From NCBI GenBank assembly GCA_003456455.1, contig DMRV01000163.1, positions 1-5,250 on the forward strand: 5,250 nt of DNA. Direction: 5' to 3'. The DNA is from Flavobacteriales bacterium (GTDB lineage: Bacteria; Bacteroidota; Bacteroidia; UBA10329). Both the position numbers and the translations under genes were made by a program. The notes below the pieces were generated by a model. The model had not been told where the DNA came from. It worked only from the letters and a program-made list of their open reading frames with translations, and ran no database searches. Below are positions 1 to 5,250 of this stretch, piece after piece (the first letter of the stretch is position 1; each line of letters begins with the position of its first letter).

Positions 1-1275
1 TTGCAAAATGTCTGATTGGAACTGCATCAGCAAATCATTCGCGCAAGCACCGCCATCAACACGTAAAGCATTCAAAGTAATTTTTGAGTCCTTCTGCATC
101 GCGTCCAGAACATCTTTGGTTTGATAAGCCAAAGACTCCAGTGTAGCACGGATAATATGATGTTTCGATGTGCCACGTGTAAGCCCAAACATGGCACCAC
201 GTGCATACATATCCCAATATGGAGCTCCAAGACCAGCAAAGGCTGGAACCACATAAACACCATCCGTATCCTCAACCTTCATGGCGTAGTATTCAGAATC
301 AGGAGATTCATCAATCATCTTTAATCCATCACGTAACCATTGAATGGCAGCTCCCGCGATGAAAACGCTTCCTTCCAATGCATATTCTACTTTTCCGTCA
401 AGTCCCCACGCAATCGTGGTCAACAACCCTTGTTTCGACTTAACAGGTTTATCTCCTGTATTCATCAGCATGAAACATCCAGTTCCGTAAGTGTTTTTGG
501 CCATACCAGGTTCAAAACATGCTTGACCAAACAAGGCAGCTTGCTGATCGCCAGCAATTCCTGCAATGGAAATTTCTCCACCGAAAAGAGACTTTTCTGT
601 TTTCCCATAAACGGAGCTACTGTCTTTCACTTCTGGAAGAACAGATTCAGGGACATCAATCGCCTTAAGCAACTTCTTATCCCACTTCAGTTCGTTTATG
701 TTGTAAATCAATGTTCTTGAGGCATTCGAGTAATCTGTAACGTGGGTTCCATCCCCAGTAAGGTTCCAAATCAACCAAGAATCAACAGTTCCAAAAGCTA
801 GTTCGCCAGCTTCGGCACGTTTGCGAGCTCCTTTTACGTTATCGAGAATCCACTTGATTTTGGTTCCAGAGAAGTAAGCATCTACCACCAAGCCTGTTCG
901 GTTTCGGATGTCTTTTTCCAATCCATCAGCTTTAAGCTTATCGCAAATTGAAGCAGTTCTTCTGTCTTGCCAAACAATGGCGTTGTAAATCGGCTTGCCC
1001 GTTTTTCTGTCCCAAACAATGGTGGTTTCACGCTGATTTGTGATTCCGATAGCAGCCACATCTTTAGCCGAAACACCATTTTCTTTCAGCACAGCTTGTG
1101 CTACTTCTAACTGGCTGCTCCAGATTTCCATTGGGTCGTGTTCTACCCAACCACCCTTCGGGAAAAACTGTGTGAATTCTTTCTGAGAAGATGCGAAAAT
1201 GGAACCATCCTTATCGAACAGAATTGCTCTTGAACTAGTAGTTCCTTGATCGAGTGCTAAAACATATTTCGCCAT
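1..1275 (-). CDS. glpK: Glycerol kinase, C-terminus cut by window edge
   Basis: Cytoplasmic FGGY-family kinase that converts glycerol and ATP to sn-glycerol 3-phosphate, the entry step of glycerol use and a source of phospholipid backbone. I translated 425 codons from ATG at 1275; the frame runs off the left edge without a stop, so about 75 of the usual ~500 residues are missing. Visible landmarks: the phosphate-binding DQGTTSSR at residues 9-16; glycerol-contact residues R82-E83 (NQRETT), W102 (VWQDRRT), Y134 (DAYFSGTK) and D243-Q244 (AGDQQAALFGQ); YGTGCF at 263-268; and VDGGACANDLLMQFQSDI near the cut end. The start lies one base after the stop of the upstream EEP gene, so the two are probably co-transcribed and translationally coupled. 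The loop at residues 226-238 lacks the Arg used for fructose-1,6-bisphosphate inhibition in E. coli and the phosphorylatable His of Firmicutes enzymes. Identity is very secure. Confidence 0.97.
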   Translation of the reverse strand, partial: MAKYVLALDQGTTSSRAILFDKDGSIFASSQKEFTQFFPKGGWVEHDPMEIWSSQLEVAQAVLKENGVSAKDVAAIGITNQRETTIVWDRKTGKPIYNAIVWQDRRTASICDKLKADGLEKDIRNRTGLVVDAYFSGTKIKWILDNVKGARKRAEAGELAFGTVDSWLIWNLTGDGTHVTDYSNASRTLIYNINELKWDKKLLKAIDVPESVLPEVKDSSSVYGKTEKSLFGGEISIAGIAGDQQAALFGQACFEPGMAKNTYGTGCFMLMNTGDKPVKSKQGLLTTIAWGLDGKVEYALEGSVFIAGAAIQWLRDGLKMIDESPDSEYYAMKVEDTDGVYVVPAFAGLGAPYWDMYARGAMFGLTRGTSKHHIIRATLESLAYQTKDVLDAMQKDSKITLNALRVDGGACANDLLMQFQSDILQ

Positions 1276-1276
1276 G

Positions 1277-2281
1277 CTATTTGAGTTTTACGGTCATTAA
1301 TACCGGTTGATGATCTGAGAATTTGAAATCTAAATTGATGACGTTGATTTCTTGCAATTCAACATTTGGACTGCAAAGAAAAAAGTCGATTACCTGCGTT
1401 TGGGTTTCACCAGATACATAGGCTTTTTCCAAGTTTCGGTTAGTGGGGAATGAGGTGTCATAGAACCAATTCCAACCATCGATAAAATCGTTCGGAACCT
1501 GTCTGTCTCCATTGCCAGGCGCGTGCTGATTCCAATCGCCACCAACAATAACGTAATTGCCTTTTTCCTCTTCAGCAACAAGAAATTCTTTCATGAAATC
1601 CATCTCAGCCTTTTTCATTGAGCCATCGTCATAAGCGGAATTATGGGTATTGATGACAACGAGTTCCACATCATTGTAAGGCATTCGATTTACTAGGAAA
1701 CAACGGTCTAAGAAGTAAATACTGTTGGGCCAAGCATAGCTTGATGGAAATTGATGACGTGTTGCATTTGTAACCGTAAAACGATTGTAAGTGGCAAGTC
1801 CACCCATCACTTTACCCATTGGGTTTGTTAGTGGAATCGGAATAAAATTGACATTATAATTGAGCGTAAAAGAGCTGTTGTGGTCAGGTAAAATTGAACC
1901 TATATCATGATATTCATTCAGCTCCCAACTTCGTTTAGAAAGTGTATCGACTTCTTGCAGAAGAATGATGTCAGCTTCATCATAATACTTCAATGTGTTC
2001 ATTACACCATTCAAATTCTTCTGAACAATTGATTCATCCATTCGGACTGTGGAGCCGCCATCGTAGAAGAAATCGCTCTCTTCGCCCAAACCGCAGTAAC
2101 CAATATTCCAATTGAAAATTTGGATGATACTGTCTGGTCTTTGGGCATTAACTGCGTCTATTTTAAGAGCCTCTTCTTGAGGCGGTTTGAAGTCGGTAAG
2201 AGTTCCGTAAATGAGATTTCCTCCAACCCAAAGTAGAGAAGCAAGAAAGAGGAAGAGTAGGAGTTTAAGTGCTTTTTTCAT
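1277..2281 (-). CDS. Membrane-anchored or secreted endonuclease/exonuclease/phosphatase (EEP) family protein
   Basis: A 334-residue Mg-dependent phosphoesterase-fold protein. All EEP core motifs are present: NWN at 57-59, QE at 109-110 (metal ligand E110), NTHN at 211-214, GDWN at 248-251, ID at 298-299 and terminal SDH at 322-324, so it should be catalytically active. The N-terminus is MKK followed by a hydrophobic stretch (about residues 5-25) with no lipobox Cys, giving a signal peptide or single membrane anchor and an extracytoplasmic catalytic domain. The frame can be opened six codons earlier at a TTG (2299), but that codon overlaps the likely -7 promoter box, so I chose ATG 2281. It is the first gene of an operon with glpK (1-nt gap). 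EEP members include DNases, sphingomyelinases, inositol phosphatases and other phosphodiesterases; the substrate cannot be decided here. The link to glycerol kinase makes a lipid headgroup substrate attractive but unproven. Confidence 0.9.
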   Translation of the reverse strand: MKKALKLLLFLFLASLLWVGGNLIYGTLTDFKPPQEEALKIDAVNAQRPDSIIQIFNWNIGYCGLGEESDFFYDGGSTVRMDESIVQKNLNGVMNTLKYYDEADIILLQEVDTLSKRSWELNEYHDIGSILPDHNSSFTLNYNVNFIPIPLTNPMGKVMGGLATYNRFTVTNATRHQFPSSYAWPNSIYFLDRCFLVNRMPYNDVELVVINTHNSAYDDGSMKKAEMDFMKEFLVAEEEKGNYVIVGGDWNQHAPGNGDRQVPNDFIDGWNWFYDTSFPTNRNLEKAYVSGETQTQVIDFFLCSPNVELQEINVINLDFKFSDHQPVLMTVKLK

Positions 2282-2296
2282 GGCAAGGCGTTCGGT

Positions 2297-2304
2297 CAAA
2301 GATA
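2297..2304 (-). promoter_or_regulatory. Candidate Bacteroidota -7 element for the EEP-glpK operon
   Basis: Reads TATCTTTG on the minus strand, a full match to the Bacteroidota housekeeping -7 consensus TAnnTTTG, ending 15 nt before ATG 2281. I see no clear TTG at the usual -33 position. It implies a very short 5' leader and argues against the upstream TTG start, whose first codon lies inside the box. Confidence 0.5.
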
Positions 2305-2330
2305 GAAGAATCAGGCACGATGGATTACCC

Positions 2331-2338
2331 TATATTTG
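2331..2338 (+). promoter_or_regulatory. Candidate Bacteroidota -7 element for the alpha/beta hydrolase
   Basis: Reads TATATTTG, a full match to TAnnTTTG, ending 17 nt before ATG 2356. It mirrors the divergent box on the other strand, with 26 bp between the two. No clear -33 TTG is visible upstream. If used, it excludes starts at GTG 2269 and ATG 2320, which would lie upstream of the transcription start. Confidence 0.5.
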
Positions 2339-2347
2339 GAATCAAAT
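2334..2347. repeat. Short inverted repeat overlapping the hydrolase -7 box
   Basis: Perfect 5-bp arms ATTTG and CAAAT separated by GAAT. The left arm shares bases with the -7 element and the right arm lies where transcription would begin, a place where a repressor could bind. Arms this short occur by chance in AT-rich DNA, so an operator role is only a suggestion. Confidence 0.2.
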
Positions 2348-2355
2348 CAGAGCAA

Positions 2356-3189
2356 ATGGAGCATCACGAATACACTTGGAAATCGAAGACTGGAAGTAAC
2401 GTTTTTGGCCAATCATGGTTGGTAGAAAGCCCGAAAGCAGTGGTCGGTATCATTCACGGAATGGGAGAACATTCTGGCCGTTATAATTATGTGGTTGATG
2501 CTCTAAACAATGCAGGTATTTCGGTGGTTGCATACGACCAGTTTGGACATGGACGAACGGAAGGAAAACGCGGTCATGTGTCCGATTATGATATGCTTTT
2601 AGGCTGCGTTGGTGAGCTCACTTCTAAAATGGTAGAACTCGCTCCTGCAAAGCCAATGTTTCTGTTTGGACATAGCATGGGAGGAAACGTGTTACTCAAT
2701 TACTTGCTACGAAGAAACCCTAAGATTAATGGCGCAATTGTTTCAGCACCATGGTTAAAACTGGCTTTTGATCCGCCTGCTATTCAAGTGAAGTTGGCTA
2801 AACTGGTAAGTGGGCTTTTACCCGGATTGGTTCAGGCAAGTAAATTAGATGTAAAGGCAATTTCCCGAGACCCGAAAGAAGTGCAACGATATGTTGATGA
2901 CAGCCTAGTGCACGATAAAATCAGCACTGGTTTTTTTGTTGGTGTGCACGAAGCTGGGGAATGGGCATTGGAGCATGCAGCTGAGCTTAAAACGCCAGTG
3001 CTTCTTTATCACGGAACAGCCGATTCTCTAACATCTCATGATGCTTCGAAATCGTTTGTTGACAAAGCGGGAGGAGACACGACTTTTAAATCTTTGGACG
3101 GGTTTTATCACGAATCTCATAACGAATCAGAAGAGAATCGAGCGAAGGTTTTCAAGATGATTCTTGAGTGGATAGGAACACATTCCTAG
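2356..3189 (+). CDS. Alpha/beta hydrolase, monoacylglycerol lipase-like
   Basis: A 277-residue serine hydrolase of the Hydrolase_4 / monoglyceride lipase group, expected to cleave acyl esters such as monoacylglycerols or lysophospholipids. Visible features: oxyanion-hole motif HGMGEHSGRY at 34-43; DQFGHGRTEGKRGH at 61-74, typical of the family; nucleophile elbow GHSMGG with Ser107; acid Asp223 in HGTAD; and catalytic His252 in FYHESHNE. The cap region lies at about 133-200. Length is normal for the group, and no signal peptide is seen, so it is probably cytoplasmic. ATG 2356 was chosen because homologues typically begin with an HHEYTW-like segment and because a -7 box lies just upstream; the frame is open further 5' to GTG 2269 and ATG 2320, but those extensions overlap the promoters or the divergent gene. 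It diverges from the EEP-glpK operon and converges with the next gene. Exact substrate is unknown; a haloperoxidase-like or other esterase role is possible. Confidence 0.92.
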   Translation: MEHHEYTWKSKTGSNVFGQSWLVESPKAVVGIIHGMGEHSGRYNYVVDALNNAGISVVAYDQFGHGRTEGKRGHVSDYDMLLGCVGELTSKMVELAPAKPMFLFGHSMGGNVLLNYLLRRNPKINGAIVSAPWLKLAFDPPAIQVKLAKLVSGLLPGLVQASKLDVKAISRDPKEVQRYVDDSLVHDKISTGFFVGVHEAGEWALEHAAELKTPVLLYHGTADSLTSHDASKSFVDKAGGDTTFKSLDGFYHESHNESEENRAKVFKMILEWIGTHS

Positions 3190-3204
3190 GACAGCGAGTA
3201 GGTC

Positions 3205-5073
3205 TTACGGCTCGGTAATATTCTCCGGGTTTACCTCATTACGAGCGTTTTCCATCTCCGTCTTATAAAGGGCATCTGTGATAATCGCAGTCCCCTTATA
3301 ATAGAAGACATCGCCCCAACTGTGTACGATTTTCTTGTAAGTGGTTTTTATACCATAAATATCTGCAACCGCGGTGGTGGTAGTGTTTGAAGCGCTAGAC
3401 TCAACGCTTATAACCAACGTGTTTTCCTTCCGCTGTTCACGAACACGGGCAATTTCTGCTTGCTTGGCGGCTTCTTTTGCTGAAGCAATTGAATCTATTC
3501 TAGCTTTTTCTTGGCGTACTTCTTCTTCTTGTTGTCGTAATCGCTCAACTCTTGCTTCTTCTCTTGCCGTAGTAATGGAATCCATTCGGGCTTGTTCAGC
3601 CAAGACTTCTTGTTTTTTTGCTTCCGTGATGGAATCGAGTTCTGCCTTTTTATTCGCTTCTTCCACCAAACGGGCGGCTTCCTCGGCCAATCTCAGGGTC
3701 TCTTTAGCCGCAGCAATGGAATCGGAAACAGCCTGTTTGCGCTGTCTTTCCAGTTCTTTAGTTAATTCAGCGGCTTGGCGCGCTGATTCTTTGGCTGTGG
3801 CAATAGAATCTTTTTCTGCTTGGCGAGCAGCGGCTTCAATTTGAGCTAGTCGTTCGCGTTCTAATTTATCTGCCTCTTTTGCCGCTGCAATGGAATCTGA
3901 CTCAGCCTGTTTACGCTGTGCTTCCAATTGTTTGGCTAGTTCTGCTGCTTGGCGTTCTGCTTCTTTCGCTGCATTAATAGAATCTCGGGCCGCTTGGTCT
4001 TTTGCATTTGCCAAAGCTAATTGTTGCTCTTTCTCCAATTTTTCGGCCTCCTTTGCTGCAGCGGCTGCATCTTTCTCCGATAGTTTTCTTAATCGCTCCG
4101 CTTCTTTTTCCTGCTGAAGGGCTAGTTTATCTGCATCTCGCGCAGCTAAAATCGAATCTTGCTTGGCTTGCTCCGCCAACTCGCGAAGTCGTTTGGCCTC
4201 GGCAATCGAATCCTTTTTGGCCTTATCAGCGGCTGCCAAGGCGTCCATTGCCGCTAATTCAGCATTCTTGATGGAATCGGCTTTAGCGGCTTCCAGCGCA
4301 GCTAAACGTTTTCTTTCACGTTCAGCAGCAGCAAGCTCCTCAAGTTTTTGTGCCTCAGTACTTAATTCATTTTCTCTGTCCTTGGCTCTTTCAGCTTTTA
4401 TTTTGGCGAGGTGCGCAGCCACGGCAGCAAGCGAATCTTGAACTGCTTGTTCTCGTGCAGCTTTCAATTCTTCCTGCATTCTAGCCCAATTGGCAATAGA
4501 ATCTGCAATAAACTGTTCTCTTGCACGGACAATAGAATCCAACCTGGCTCTTTCCCTTGCTTCTGCAAGTGCTTTCAGACGAATCGCTTCGCGAAGTTTA
4601 GCCGCCTCGGCAGCTGCGGCTTTTTCTTCTTCAATACGGCTAATATCTCGCGTAACAGTTACAAACGAGCGTGTTCCTTCGTTAAACATAACACCGCCAG
4701 CGGTTTCTTCTCGCACAGAATTTCCCTTGTTATCTGTGCGCATGCGCTGCAAATCGAGCGTTACGGTTTGGGAGTGTTCGCCACCTACGCCTGCGGGAAC
4801 TTTAGTTACCACTGTGATGGTTCGTGTAGCATAACCTTTCTCCGAAACACTTACTACATATTCAGAATTCAAATCAAGTGACGCAACGAATTTCCCCGTG
4901 TTATTGGCGTACGAATACTTCAGTCCGCCATCTAAACGGAAGATTTTCACTTCTGCTTCTCCAAGCGGCTGACCTTCTTTAGTCACGTTGCCGTTAAGCA
5001 CAAGCTTACCTTCCTGCGCATGTGAGGCGAAACCAAATAGAACGAGGGACAGTATGACGAAGTGTTTTACCAA
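3205..5073 (-). CDS. Exported helical repeat protein with N-terminal carboxypeptidase-regulatory-like domain
   Basis: A 622-residue protein of unknown function. Residues 1-19 form a signal peptide (VKH n-region, hydrophobic core, cleavage likely after SHA before QEGK), with no lipobox Cys. Residues 21-110 resemble a carboxypeptidase-regulatory-like beta-sandwich (GNVTKEGQPLGEAEVKIF, then TGKF and VSEKGYATRTI). From about 145 to 550 the chain is rich in Ala, Glu, Lys, Arg and Gln, has no Gly or Pro, and carries 13 DSI or DSL motifs, many 29 residues apart. Residues 551-622 form a small domain with aromatic, beta-like sequence (KIVHSWGDVFYYKG). No Cys occurs anywhere. The start is a TTG; no better in-frame start exists before a stop at 5107-5109. 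It lacks an OmpA-like peptidoglycan-binding domain, although a beta domain plus long helix suggests an envelope scaffold. It ends 15 bp from the convergent hydrolase stop. TolA-like or structural filament roles are possible but unsupported. Confidence 0.88.
   Translation of the reverse strand: MVKHFVILSLVLFGFASHAQEGKLVLNGNVTKEGQPLGEAEVKIFRLDGGLKYSYANNTGKFVASLDLNSEYVVSVSEKGYATRTITVVTKVPAGVGGEHSQTVTLDLQRMRTDNKGNSVREETAGGVMFNEGTRSFVTVTRDISRIEEEKAAAAEAAKLREAIRLKALAEARERARLDSIVRAREQFIADSIANWARMQEELKAAREQAVQDSLAAVAAHLAKIKAERAKDRENELSTEAQKLEELAAAERERKRLAALEAAKADSIKNAELAAMDALAAADKAKKDSIAEAKRLRELAEQAKQDSILAARDADKLALQQEKEAERLRKLSEKDAAAAAKEAEKLEKEQQLALANAKDQAARDSINAAKEAERQAAELAKQLEAQRKQAESDSIAAAKEADKLERERLAQIEAAARQAEKDSIATAKESARQAAELTKELERQRKQAVSDSIAAAKETLRLAEEAARLVEEANKKAELDSITEAKKQEVLAEQARMDSITTAREEARVERLRQQEEEVRQEKARIDSIASAKEAAKQAEIARVREQRKENTLVISVESSASNTTTTAVADIYGIKTTYKKIVHSWGDVFYYKGTAIITDALYKTEMENARNEVNPENITEP
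3424..4278 (-). repeat. DSI-marked helical repeat array within the coding region
   Basis: Coding repeats for residues 266-550. The Asp of each DSI motif is at 266, 288, 306, 364, 393, 422, 451, 480, 498 and 527, with a degenerate unit starting at D335 (DAAAAAKEAEKL). Spacings are 22, 18, 29, 29, 29, 29, 29, 29, 18 and 29. The typical unit opens DSIAAAKEA and continues as a charged, Ala-rich helix. On the plus strand it appears as recurrent aatggaatc or aatagaatc words. Confidence 0.85.
3637..3984 (-). repeat. Tandem pair of 174-bp (58-residue) units
   Basis: Residues 364-421 and 422-479 are successive 58-residue blocks, each made of two 29-residue units. Residues 374-400 and 432-458 match at 23 of 27 positions by direct comparison, sharing RQAAEL, QRKQA and SDSIAAAKE. 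Flanking positions are looser. This is the most conserved part of the array and probably the latest duplication. Confidence 0.75.
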
Positions 5074-5117
5074 AGAATAGGAATGAGCGCCAAACGCACG
5101 TATTTGCTAAATGTCAT
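5067..5117 (-). CDS. Possible 16-residue leader peptide overlapping the repeat-protein start
   Basis: ATG at 5117 opens MTFSKYVRLALIPILW and stops at TAA 5069-5067. The stop overlaps the TTG start of the 622-residue protein by 7 nt (TTGGTAA), the arrangement seen in translational coupling. The ATG follows a good -7 box by 21 nt, so it would be the first start codon on the transcript. The peptide is basic then hydrophobic, so it could instead be the original N-terminus cut off by a frameshift. It matches no family I know, and chance is possible. Confidence 0.3.
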   Translation of the reverse strand: MTFSKYVRLALIPILW

Positions 5118-5138
5118 CTGCCTTCGAATTTCGGCTCG

Positions 5139-5146
5139 CAAAGGTA
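5139..5146 (-). promoter_or_regulatory. Candidate Bacteroidota -7 element for the repeat protein
   Basis: Reads TACCTTTG on the minus strand in the context TTTACTACCTTTGCG, a strong match to TAnnTTTG, preceded by an AT-rich stretch. No clear -33 TTG is visible. Transcription would start near 5130, about 60 nt before the TTG start codon at 5073 and just ahead of the ATG of the small leader ORF. Confidence 0.55.
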
Positions 5147-5250
5147 GTAAATTGAGTTTTCGAACTGAAACAGGCATAAAATAGAAGACTGTCCGTTTGT
5201 CGATTGGTCGTTGATTCAGCCATTTTCGTCTAAAAGTGGAAACTTCCAAG

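Noticed and set aside
340..720. A 126-codon plus-strand frame opposite glpK
   Set aside because: It lies wholly antisense to conserved glycerol kinase codons and has no domain or start signal of its own.
2269..2355. N-terminal extension of the hydrolase to GTG 2269 or ATG 2320
   Set aside because: It would overlap the divergent EEP start or both promoter boxes, and the added residues do not resemble the family N-terminus.
3195..3214. CGAG...CTCG hairpin between the convergent stops as a terminator
   Set aside because: The stem is only 4 bp with a 12-nt loop and there is no T-run on either strand.
3374..4881. Several open frames of 75-156 codons on the plus strand opposite the repeat protein
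   Set aside because: They are Ser/Ala/Phe-rich mirror images of the Ala/Glu/Lys/DSI codons, have no domain features and follow the repeat period, so they are shadows of the minus-strand gene.
5107..5223. A 38-codon minus-strand frame starting at ATG 5223 (MAESTTNRQTDSLL...)
   Set aside because: It has no recognisable features, spans the likely promoter of the repeat protein, and ends at the stop that closes the frame upstream of the TTG start.
5067..5249. A 60-codon minus-strand frame starting at TTG 5249
   Set aside because: Its first two thirds lie upstream of the -7 box and show no domain character; only the last 16 codons, starting at ATG 5117, are kept as a weak leader candidate.

Overview
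The window looks like chromosomal DNA of a member of the Bacteroidota, probably a flavobacterium-like lineage. The grounds are: three good matches to the Bacteroidota -7 promoter element TAnnTTTG placed just upstream of gene starts, few obvious Shine-Dalgarno sequences, a secreted protein opening with a carboxypeptidase-regulatory-like beta domain, and moderate GC by eye. This placement is inference, since no marker gene is present.

From left to right: (1) a glycerol kinase gene (glpK) on the minus strand, cut by the left edge after 425 codons; (2) one base upstream of it, a membrane-anchored or secreted endonuclease/exonuclease/phosphatase (EEP) superfamily protein, also minus strand, so the two form an operon read right to left; (3) a 74-bp divergent intergenic region with two back-to-back -7 boxes; (4) an alpha/beta hydrolase of the monoacylglycerol-lipase type on the plus strand; (5) a convergent junction of 15 bp; (6) a 622-residue exported minus-strand protein with an N-terminal beta domain, a roughly 400-residue uninterrupted helix built on DSI-marked repeats of 29 (also 18 and 22) residues, and a small C-terminal domain; (7) its upstream region, with a strong -7 box and a possible 16-codon leader ORF overlapping its TTG start. 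The last ~130 bp (5118-5250) hold this promoter and no gene I can support.

Functionally, the hydrolase could release glycerol from acylglycerols and GlpK would phosphorylate it to sn-glycerol 3-phosphate, so the divergent pair may form a small lipid/glycerol salvage locus. The EEP protein might act on a phosphoester lipid or nucleic acid, but its substrate cannot be read from sequence. The helical repeat protein is the least explained element and has no evident link to glycerol metabolism. I see no RNA gene, CRISPR array, insertion sequence or phage signature.
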